DNA from: an uncultured Bacillota bacterium
Lineage (GTDB): Bacteria > Bacillota > Clostridia > Peptostreptococcales > Anaerovoracaceae
Assembly (NCBI GenBank): GCA_946546075.1
Contig: CAMNNV010000024.1
Span: 1 to 11,516, forward strand
Reading direction: 5' to 3'
Length of the DNA: 11,516 bases
The translations under genes and the position numbers were made by a program. Shown here in pieces: positions 5,655 through 11,516 of this stretch (its first letter is position 1; every line of letters begins with the position of its first letter). Under the pieces are notes generated by a model. The model ran no database searches and was not told the DNA's origin. It worked only from the letters and a program-made list of their open reading frames with translations.

Positions 5655-5931
5655 CAACAAGAGGAAAGGTCCTCTTGATAAAATATAAATAAACCTGAAC
5701 TTAGCAGATAAGCGATCAGGAGATGTCGAGAGTGCTGTTCGGCGAGAGGGTGACGAGAGCGAGAGAGCCGGCCCATAGAAGTAGTGTTAAGCCGGGAGCT
5801 GCCAGTGAATTGAGAGATCGTGAAGCGAAAGGAAATGGTGAATGAGATGAGGGTTTTGAGACTCGACAATTAAGGGGCCACGTTATACAGAGAATGTAGA
5901 GCGTGGTCCTTTAATTTTGTTTTTTTATTTG
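5655..5931 (+). ncRNA. Candidate orphan structured RNA, about 270 nt
   Basis: This gene-free stretch is bracketed by a promoter and a strong terminator. Visible helices in order: CAAGAGG (5658-5664) / CCTCTTG (5671-5677), a perfect 7-bp 5' hairpin; an AT-rich linker (5678-5693); CCTGA (5694-5698) / TCAGG (5716-5720) with CTTA/TAAG stacked inside; then TGTCGAG (5724-5730) paired with CTCGACA (5862-5868), enclosing a 131-base domain. That domain contains CCGGC (5768-5772) / GCCGG (5791-5795) and is strikingly purine-rich with repeated GAGAG. The terminator helix follows at once. No plus-strand ORF with a ribosome site is present. I checked by eye for T-box (no GGGTGG box), TPP, purine, 6S, RNase P, tmRNA and SRP features and found no fit. 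A known class I cannot recall, such as a raiA-type RNA, remains possible. Confidence 0.6.
5868..5931 (+). terminator. Very strong intrinsic terminator
   Basis: Bases 5868-5882 (AATTAAGGGGCCACG) pair with 5902-5916 to give a 15-bp stem with two G-T pairs. A small TACA/TGTA pairing sits in the loop, and a long T-rich tail follows (5915-5929). The T-tract overlaps the last codons of the opposing PHP gene. Read on the minus strand it is only a weak terminator, so it is built for the plus-strand RNA. Confidence 0.88.
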
Positions 5932-6728
5932 TTGCCAAACAGGAAAGGTTTATGACCTCTGTTGAGTTTGTTTGCGTGGAACTTGCGGCGGGGCATCTTG
6001 GCTTTGCCCAGACCTCTGTTGTAGATCTTGTAGCCCAGCTGGCTGAACCACATTTCTTTCGCCTTGCCCTTCAGCGTGTCTTCTCTTTCGGTACCGGAAA
6101 CCGTTATGCCGGTGCCGTTTTTTATTGCAAGGATAAGGTCGTTGTTGCACCGGATCTCGGTATCGAACACTGTGGCTGCCATGCCGATGAACTGACTGTT
6201 GTGTGCGTCGGTACCGGCGATGCCCGGAAGTTCATATCTCTCCGCCAGCTGCTGTGCCAGATCGTTGGAAAGGGGCTTCTCGCATGTATTGAAGACTTCG
6301 ATGAAATCCATGCACTGGATATTTTCTCGCGTCATGAGCTTGAAACTCATGGCAGAAGAAGACGGGATCCCGAAAGGATGTGCCAGACCCAATATGCCGC
6401 CGTGTCTGTGGACGATGCCGGCGAGCTTTCTGGCCCGCATGCCCCGGATACGAAAAACAGGAAGGTACAGTCCGTCGGGCATCACAACGAGGACATGACC
6501 TGCATCCTTCGTATCATACTCTATGCCGCATAATACGGTGAAGTCGATGTCCTTGTATTCGCTCTGCTTCTTCATCATAGCCCACCTGGCGCAGCCTCGG
6601 TAGCTGTTGTGGTCGGTGATCATGAAACCGTCATAGCCGAGCATCCTGTATTTGCTCACGTACTCGCTGATCGGTACCTTCGAGTCGAATGAGCCTTCTT
6701 TCGTGTGGCAGTGAAGATCGAATTTCAA
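5925..6728 (-). CDS. PHP-domain metal-dependent phosphoesterase
   Basis: 267 residues. PHP proteins hydrolyse phosphoester bonds with a cluster of metal ions, and family members include nucleotidases, histidinol phosphatase and polymerase-associated domains. The ligand motifs are all present: DLHCHT (4-9, H6 and H8), ITDHN (37-41), GIEYDT (68-73, E70), HPFG (117-120) and GTDAHN (172-177). It most resembles stand-alone PHP phosphoesterases of the YciV/RNase AM type, but the substrate is open. The last 50 residues are basic (a KMPRRKFHANKLNRGHK segment), unlike the core, and might bind nucleic acid. The start is TTG (6726-6728) behind a GGGGGG run, and no better start is in frame. A TATAAT (minus, 6772-6767) lies about 40 bases upstream. 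Confidence 0.88.
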   Translation of the reverse strand: MKFDLHCHTKEGSFDSKVPISEYVSKYRMLGYDGFMITDHNSYRGCARWAMMKKQSEYKDIDFTVLCGIEYDTKDAGHVLVVMPDGLYLPVFRIRGMRARKLAGIVHRHGGILGLAHPFGIPSSSAMSFKLMTRENIQCMDFIEVFNTCEKPLSNDLAQQLAERYELPGIAGTDAHNSQFIGMAATVFDTEIRCNNDLILAIKNGTGITVSGTEREDTLKGKAKEMWFSQLGYKIYNRGLGKAKMPRRKFHANKLNRGHKPFLFGNK

Positions 6729-7020
6729 CTGCTATCCCCCCCAGTTCAAGAATTCATTACAGTATTATTATACAACTTTTTGGATAAAAAAGACGATGTT
6801 ATGCAATTCATTATTGAATCGTTTCGTGCATTCTGTATGCAAAATCGCATCTCCGTAATAACCCCTGGTAGGTGTACGTATTACTACTGAGGGCGTCAAA
6901 TCAACGGGGGAGAACGCATGGTCTTTTTTTGGCATATTTTTTGCGATTTGTGAGGTTGCAGTTTGGTATATGGATATGGTCTATTTGCACCATAGAAGAA
7001 GGTAAAGGAAGGAGGAAACT
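6729..7020. promoter_or_regulatory. Intergenic region between divergent PHP and hydrolase genes
   Basis: 292 bases without a gene. The minus-strand side has TATAAT (6772-6767) as a -10 for the PHP gene. Short inverted repeats are ATTCA-TTAT-TGAAT (6806-6819), TGCAT-TCTGT-ATGCA (6827-6841) and GTAATA/TATTAC (6855-6860 / 6879-6884). TATGCAA occurs twice as a direct repeat (about 6800 and 6836). For the hydrolase operon I cannot choose a promoter with confidence: candidates near 6941-6976 (TTGCGA or TTGTGA with TATA-like sequence) have poor spacing. The long leader could hold regulatory structure, but no riboswitch class is recognised. Confidence 0.35.
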
Positions 7021-7932
7021 ATGGCTTACGCAAATGACATCATTAACATTGCGGTGACGAATTTCAGAGTGGCTGACGGCGACAAAGAAACGAATCTGCG
7101 CAGGATGGTGGGTTTTGCAAACGCAGCTGCAAAGCGTGGTGCTGATATGGTTATTTTCCCGGAGATGGCGCTTACAGGATACGGTAGATATATCGACCCT
7201 GATATCCCGATGGAAGAGAAGATAGCCATGGCGGAAACAACGGAAGGAGAAGCAGCAAAGACTCTCGGCAAGGTAGCTGTAGATAAGGGTATCTACATCG
7301 TTTTCGGACTGCCTGAAAAGAAGAGTGAAGATGCTGACGTGCTCTACAATTCCGCGTTTGTTCTCGGCCCGGAAGGCTTTGTAGGCTCGTATCAGAAGAT
7401 CCATCCATATGGATCTGAAAACGAATGGTGCAAGAGAGGAGAAGAGGTACCGTTCATATTCGATACGGAGTGGGGTCCTGTATCCCTTGGTATCTGCTAT
7501 GACAACTACCAGTTCCCTGAACTTGCAAGATGGTGTGCATACAAAGGATCCAGACTTCATCTGAATCCGACGGCTGCAGCGCAGGAAGCACCGAATGAGA
7601 ACGCGAGATATCAGTTCCTGAGATGCTACCAGCCGCACCTTGAGTACCTGGTACTTTCCAGTTCGATCTATATCGCTTCTGCGAATCTCACAGGCTGGGA
7701 TCACGGCGTATATTTCGGCGGCGGAAGCTTCGTATGCGGACCGAAAACAAATGAATATTCAGAGGTCGAGGTCGTTACATATGTAGGAGACCTTGATGAT
7801 TATCAGAATGGTATACACATCGGCACGATCGATCTTACCATGGCTGACAGATATCAGTTCCAGGATCACCCGGAATGGGGAGGCCCTGACTACAGACCTG
7901 AGATCTACAAGAAAATGTTTGAGGAAGAGTAA
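7021..7932 (+). CDS. Carbon-nitrogen hydrolase (nitrilase superfamily)
   Basis: 303 residues, cytoplasmic, cleaving a non-peptide C-N bond (amide, carbamoyl or nitrile) through a Glu-Lys-Cys triad. The triad is visible as E48 in VIFPEMALTGY, K126 in SYQKIHPYG and C159 in GICYDNYQFPE. This is a complete active site, and the length is normal. The pattern is nearer to amidases and N-carbamoyl amidohydrolases than to true nitrilases, but the substrate is unknown. Start: ATG with the near-perfect site GGAAGGAGG 6 bases upstream. The permease gene follows 33 bases after the stop with no terminator between, so hydrolase and transporter probably act on the same compound. Both genes look codon-biased (many GCA, GTA, AAG, CTG), suggesting good expression; this is a visual impression only. 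Confidence 0.9.
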   Translation: MAYANDIINIAVTNFRVADGDKETNLRRMVGFANAAAKRGADMVIFPEMALTGYGRYIDPDIPMEEKIAMAETTEGEAAKTLGKVAVDKGIYIVFGLPEKKSEDADVLYNSAFVLGPEGFVGSYQKIHPYGSENEWCKRGEEVPFIFDTEWGPVSLGICYDNYQFPELARWCAYKGSRLHLNPTAAAQEAPNENARYQFLRCYQPHLEYLVLSSSIYIASANLTGWDHGVYFGGGSFVCGPKTNEYSEVEVVTYVGDLDDYQNGIHIGTIDLTMADRYQFQDHPEWGGPDYRPEIYKKMFEEE

Positions 7933-7965
7933 ATATAAGTTTAATTAGTTAATCGGAGGTATATT

Positions 7966-9318
7966 ATGAGCGAAAATACTAACGGCGAAGCTAGACTGGT
8001 CCGTGTCCTGGGACTCAGATCGCTTCTCTTCTATGGAATCGCTTTTATCATTCCGCTCGCATTCTTTACGACGTATGGTATCGTAACGAATGCTACGCAC
8101 GGTCATGTATCCATGACTTATGTAGTTGCAACGCTCTGCATGGTATTTACGGCATATTCCTACTGCAGGATGTCAAAGGCATTCCCACAGTCAGGTTCCG
8201 TTTATGCATATGCAACGAACACATTCAATCCGTATATCGGATTTATCGCAGGCTGGACCATCGTACTTGGTTACATGTTCCTGCCAATGCTGAACTACCT
8301 GGCATCTGCTATCTTCATGGTAGTAGCACTGCCTTCCGTACCACTCTGGGTATGGGTAATCATCTTCACGATCATCGTAACAGGCATGAACCTGCTGGGT
8401 ATCAAAGTTGCTGATATCTTCAACAACGTAGTAGTAGTGATCCAGCTGATTTTCCTGGTGATCCTTCTGATCATGACCATCAGATTCATCGCAGGAAACG
8501 GCCTGGCACTTGATATGAAGGCATTCTACAATTCAGAAGAATTCCACGCTATGGGCGGCGTTTCAGGTATCGCAGGCGGTGCTGCTATCGTATGCCTGGC
8601 TTACCTTGGATTTGACGGTATCGCTGCTCTTGGTGAAGAAGCTGTTAATCCTGAAAAGAACGTTCCAAAGGCTATCATGATCTGCTGCGCAGGTATCGGA
8701 TGCATGTACATCGTATTTACTTATCTGCTCCAGGCTGCATGGCCAACTGCATGGAATGAGATCCAGGATATCGACGGTGGTGCTGTAGAAGTTATCGCAC
8801 ACGTTGCAAACCAGGGTATGGCATACTTCTTCACTGCATGCTACGTCATCGGATGTATCGCTGCATCCATCAGTGCTGTAGCATCCGCTTCAAGAGTACT
8901 GTACAACATGGGAAGAGACGGACTTCTCCCTAAGAAGTGTTTCGGTTACATCAACCCTAGATTCCACGTTCCTTCCTACAACATCCTGATCATGGGTGCT
9001 TTCGGACTTACTGCACTGTTCTTCTCACTGGAGATCGCATCATGTCTGATCAACTTCGGAGCACTCCTCGGATTCACATTCGTAAACCTGTCCGTAATCG
9101 GACATTACTTCGTGAAGAACCCTAACAAGACGGTAGGAGACTATTTCAGACACCTGCTGATCCCTCTCGTTGGTGCTGCATACACGATGTACATGCTCAT
9201 CAACCTGAATGGTACTTCACTCATATACGGCGTTATCTGGCTGGCTCTCGGTATCGTATGGCTGGCAGTCGTAACAAAGGGATTCAAGAAGAGCGTAACG
9301 ATGAATCTCGACGAATAA
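7966..9318 (+). CDS. APC-superfamily amino acid/polyamine permease
   Basis: 450 residues with about 12 membrane helices, an inner-membrane secondary transporter of the amino acid-polyamine-organocation superfamily. Conserved features are the unwound first helix (GIAFIIPLAFFTTYGIV, residues 24-40), PQSGSVYAYA (74-83), and AYLGFDGIAALGEEAVNPEKNVPKAI, the helix 6 and following loop. The order and length resemble PuuP-like and related small-amine permeases, but the substrate is not decided by sequence. Start: ATG with CGGAGG 9 bases upstream. It is second in the operon behind the C-N hydrolase and is closed by the strong terminator at 9352-9400. Confidence 0.93.
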   Translation: MSENTNGEARLVRVLGLRSLLFYGIAFIIPLAFFTTYGIVTNATHGHVSMTYVVATLCMVFTAYSYCRMSKAFPQSGSVYAYATNTFNPYIGFIAGWTIVLGYMFLPMLNYLASAIFMVVALPSVPLWVWVIIFTIIVTGMNLLGIKVADIFNNVVVVIQLIFLVILLIMTIRFIAGNGLALDMKAFYNSEEFHAMGGVSGIAGGAAIVCLAYLGFDGIAALGEEAVNPEKNVPKAIMICCAGIGCMYIVFTYLLQAAWPTAWNEIQDIDGGAVEVIAHVANQGMAYFFTACYVIGCIAASISAVASASRVLYNMGRDGLLPKKCFGYINPRFHVPSYNILIMGAFGLTALFFSLEIASCLINFGALLGFTFVNLSVIGHYFVKNPNKTVGDYFRHLLIPLVGAAYTMYMLINLNGTSLIYGVIWLALGIVWLAVVTKGFKKSVTMNLDE

Positions 9319-9351
9319 TCGAAATACCTTCCTATCAACCGGACTGTATTA

Positions 9352-9400
9352 GAGGCCTGGCTGCAGCTGTAACAAGCTGCGCCAGGTCTCGCCCTTTTTT
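9352..9400 (+). terminator. Intrinsic terminator of the hydrolase-permease operon
   Basis: GAGGCCTGGC (9352-9361), a bulged T, GCAGCT, loop GTAACA, AGCTGC and GCCAGGTCTC (to 9390) make a 16-bp stem with one bulge and one G-T pair. GCCC and six T's follow (9395-9400). It separates the permease from ade. Confidence 0.88.
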
Positions 9401-9414
9401 GGGGACTGCTGAGA

Positions 9415-9443
9415 TTGACATAGCCCCGGTAAACTGATACCAT
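9415..9443 (+). promoter_or_regulatory. Promoter of ade
   Basis: A consensus -35 TTGACA (9415-9420), a 17-base spacer and TACCAT (9438-9443) lie about 28 bases before the GTG start. With the terminator just upstream, ade and the following gene form a separate unit. Confidence 0.65.
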
Positions 9444-9470
9444 TTTTGTAATGTTTCAGGAGGTGGAGTC

Positions 9471-11204
9471 GTGGAATATAAGAAAATGAGAAAGATCATA
9501 AACGTGGCAGCCGGGAAAGAACCTGCAGATCTCGTGCTCAAAGGCGCAATGGTGCTGAATGTATTCACGTCATCTTTTGAAAAAACGAATGTGGCGATAT
9601 GTGAAGGCATGATAGCAGGACTTGGCAGATACGAAGGGATAGAAGAGGTGGATCTTGACGGGAAATACTTGGTGCCGGGCTTTATCGATAGCCATATGCA
9701 TCCGGAATCGTCCCTCATACTGCCATCGGAATATGAGAAGGCCGTGCTGCCTCACGGAACGGCTGCTGTCGTGGCAGACCCCCATGAGATCGCAAACGTT
9801 GCAGGCCTTGATGGCATCGATTTCATGATGGACCTTACGAAAGATCTGACCCTGAAGTATTACTATACGATGCCGTCCTGCGTGCCGGCAAATGAACTGG
9901 AAGAATCGGGAGCCGTCCTCGGAAGAGAAGAGCTTCTGTCATATTACGATGACCCGGATGTTCTGGGCCTCGGAGAGGTCATGGATCCGCCGGGAGTGTT
10001 CGCAGGAGATGAGCAGATTTTAGGCAAGATCGCGGATGCTTTGGATCGCGGTAAGGCGGTGGAAGGTCACGGACCGGGCCTTGTAGGTAACCGAATCGAC
10101 GCCTATACCGCTGCCGGGATACGCTCAGACCACGAGTGCATCTACGCAGAAGAAGCCATCGATAAACTCGCCCACGGGCAGTGGATCATGATACGTGAAG
10201 GCACCGCGGCAAAGAATATGGAACTTCTGATGCCGCTGTTCGAAGAGCCGTACTGGCGCAGATGTCTTCTGGTGACGGACGATATCCATCCGGAAGACCT
10301 TCTGGAGGAGGGCCATATGGACGGCATCATACGCAAAGCCGTCTCGCTGGGTGCAGATCCTCTGCGTGCTATCATGATGTGCACGTGGAATGCTGCCAGC
10401 AGGTACGGCCTTAAAGACAGGGGAGCCGTGGCGCCGGGATACAAAGCGGACCTGGTCGTCATCTCAGACCTTACGAAGATGTCTGTCGAAAGCGTCTATA
10501 TCGGCGGACGCCTGGCAGCAAAGGACGGGAATGTCACAAGACCAGCCGCAGCGGAATATGAGAAAAAACCGGCGATCTGGGATTCCTTCCAGCTGGAGGA
10601 AGTCACACCGCAGTGCTTTGCATATGAACTTGCAGGGGAATCCCTGCGGGCCATCAGGATCATCAAAAAAGAACTGATCACAGAGGAAGTGATCGTTCCT
10701 TTGACCCCGGAACTTCAGGCTTCCGGCGGCATCGATACGGATCAGGATATCATCAAGATCGCAGTTCTCGAAAGGCATCACAGGACGGGTCATATCGGCC
10801 TCGGATTCCTGAATGGGTACGGACTGAAGCGGGGCGCCGTGGCATCGAGTGTTGCCCACGATGCGCACAATCTGATCGTGACGGGAACGAACGATGAGGA
10901 CATGGCAGTTGCGGCAGAACGGGTGCGCCGGATGGGCGGAGGTTTCGTTCTGGCAGAAGGCGGAAACGTGATCGCAGAACTGGCACTTCCGGCAGCAGGC
11001 CTCATGAGCGAACTTCCGGTAGAAAAAGTAGCGGAGATCCTTGGGAAACTCAAAGCGGAAGCGGAGAAACTCGGCGTGCCGGAAGGCATCGACCCATTCA
11101 TGACCCTCGCCTTCGTGAGCCTTCCTACCATACCGGACATGCGGATCAACGGCAAAGGCCTGATCGATGTATTAAAACATAAAATCGTTTCGGCGACACT
11201 ATAA
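9471..11204 (+). CDS. ade: Adenine deaminase
   Basis: 577 residues, the usual length of bacterial Ade/AdeC. It converts adenine to hypoxanthine and ammonia in purine salvage and is a cytoplasmic amidohydrolase-superfamily metalloenzyme. Motifs: PGFIDSHMHPESS (69-81, the HxH metal pair H75 and H77), VVADPHEIANVAG (100-112), a GHGPGL block near residue 198, SDHE near 219, and VTDDIHPEDLLEEGHMDG for the late metal and active-site residues. The C-terminal domain (about 430-577) with RMGGGFVLAEGG is typical of the adenine deaminase family. Translation starts at GTG 9471 with AGGAGGTGGA (9458-9467) upstream; the later ATG at 9486 lacks a site. The next gene starts 9 bases after the stop. Confidence 0.95.
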   Translation: MEYKKMRKIINVAAGKEPADLVLKGAMVLNVFTSSFEKTNVAICEGMIAGLGRYEGIEEVDLDGKYLVPGFIDSHMHPESSLILPSEYEKAVLPHGTAAVVADPHEIANVAGLDGIDFMMDLTKDLTLKYYYTMPSCVPANELEESGAVLGREELLSYYDDPDVLGLGEVMDPPGVFAGDEQILGKIADALDRGKAVEGHGPGLVGNRIDAYTAAGIRSDHECIYAEEAIDKLAHGQWIMIREGTAAKNMELLMPLFEEPYWRRCLLVTDDIHPEDLLEEGHMDGIIRKAVSLGADPLRAIMMCTWNAASRYGLKDRGAVAPGYKADLVVISDLTKMSVESVYIGGRLAAKDGNVTRPAAAEYEKKPAIWDSFQLEEVTPQCFAYELAGESLRAIRIIKKELITEEVIVPLTPELQASGGIDTDQDIIKIAVLERHHRTGHIGLGFLNGYGLKRGAVASSVAHDAHNLIVTGTNDEDMAVAAERVRRMGGGFVLAEGGNVIAELALPAAGLMSELPVEKVAEILGKLKAEAEKLGVPEGIDPFMTLAFVSLPTIPDMRINGKGLIDVLKHKIVSATL

Positions 11205-11213
11205 GGAGGCATC

Positions 11214-11516
11214 ATGAAAGATCATCTTGAAGTTTTCCCGCAGTTTGAGAACGTGCGTGGATTCTTTACATATAAAGAGGCGGCGGTAGAAGGATCGCCT
11301 TTCGACAACCCGGCATTCGTGGAGTCGCTGGGGCTTGCAGATGCGGGCATCGTCTGGCCGCAGCAGGTCCACAAAGACCAGATCGCGGTGGTACGGGAGA
11401 AACCAGCGCCTTCTTTGCGCATCCCGGAAACGGACGGGCTGGTGACAGATGTGAAGGGCGTTCTGCTGACGACGGTGCATGCGGACTGCCTGCCGGTGTA
11501 CTTCTATGATCCCGTC
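11214..11516 (+). CDS. pgeF: PgeF/YlmD-family (LACC1-like, DUF152) protein, N-terminal part, cut by window edge
   Basis: The ATG at 11214 has AAGGAGG (11203-11209) upstream, and the frame stays open for 101 codons to the window end. Family motifs: WPQQVHKDQIAVV (residues 43-55) and the metal-binding TVHADCLPVYFYDP near the visible end, where His and Cys are zinc ligands. The family was long called laccase/polyphenol oxidase. Characterised relatives act as purine nucleoside phosphorylases and adenosine deaminases, and the E. coli member is named peptidoglycan editing factor. Its place directly behind ade, in one transcript, favours the purine role here. The C-terminal half, including the remaining zinc ligands, is outside the window. 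Confidence 0.9.
   Translation, partial: MKDHLEVFPQFENVRGFFTYKEAAVEGSPFDNPAFVESLGLADAGIVWPQQVHKDQIAVVREKPAPSLRIPETDGLVTDVKGVLLTTVHADCLPVYFYDPV

Noticed and set aside
5661..5672. GAGGAAAGGTCC resembling the RNase P RNA GAGGAAAGUCC core
   Set aside because: It is explained by a local perfect hairpin, and the other conserved RNase P blocks (such as ACAGAAA) are missing.
5654..5869. Minus-strand 71-codon frame in the orphan RNA region
   Set aside because: Low-complexity Ser/Leu/Arg composition, no ribosome site, and it is antisense to clear RNA structure.
5724..5931. T-box leader (AGAGAGCCGG-like stem I plus terminator)
   Set aside because: There is no GGGTGG antiterminator box and no downstream gene on the same strand.
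1..11516. CRISPR array, defence system or prophage
   Set aside because: No regularly spaced direct repeats, and no nuclease, reverse transcriptase, integrase or phage structural motifs in any frame.

Overview
The window looks like a chromosomal stretch from an anaerobic member of the Firmicutes (class Clostridia). The grounds are strong AGGAGG-type ribosome binding sites, several TTG/GTG starts, intrinsic terminators, a ferredoxin-type aldo/keto reductase remnant, and a typical clostridial gene set: a long-form Xaa-Pro aminopeptidase N-terminus, an AEC transporter, Ade and PgeF. The genus cannot be fixed from the sequence. I see no CRISPR array, tRNA, rRNA, intact insertion sequence, phage gene or recognisable defence system.

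Layout, left to right. (1) 1-543, minus: N-terminal third of an Xaa-Pro aminopeptidase, cut by the window edge. It diverges from a small unrecognised acidic protein (621-1115), which is followed by a gutted aldo/keto reductase pseudogene (1131-1422). (2) 1423-2189: a 767-base stretch with no convincing gene. It holds a large imperfect inverted duplication, matching hairpin/terminator modules at both ends, and a hairpin cluster. It looks like two degenerate copies of one repeat element in opposite orientation. (3) 2190-3122, minus: an AEC-family permease with a TTG start and a good sigma-A promoter. It diverges from an unrecognised 186-residue protein and a Nudix hydrolase (3275-4345). (4) 4326-4892, minus: chorismate mutase joined to an ACT-like domain, overlapping the Nudix gene tail to tail. 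It diverges from thiE (4951-5589). (5) 5621-5931: a gene-free stretch with its own promoter, a nested set of helices and a very strong terminator, a candidate orphan structured RNA of about 270 nt. (6) 5925-6728, minus: a PHP-domain metallo-phosphoesterase. (7) 7021-9318: a carbon-nitrogen hydrolase and an APC-type permease in an apparent operon closed by a strong terminator. (8) 9415-end: an independent promoter, adenine deaminase, and the start of a PgeF/YlmD (LACC1-like) gene.

How the genes fit together: hydrolase plus permease suggests uptake and cleavage of an amide or carbamoyl compound. Ade plus the PgeF-type protein suggests purine base/nucleoside salvage. The chorismate mutase and thiE belong to aromatic and thiamin biosynthesis and have no pathway partners here. 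The two items most worth following are the orphan RNA candidate at about 5655-5931 and the inverted repeat element at 1463-2185.
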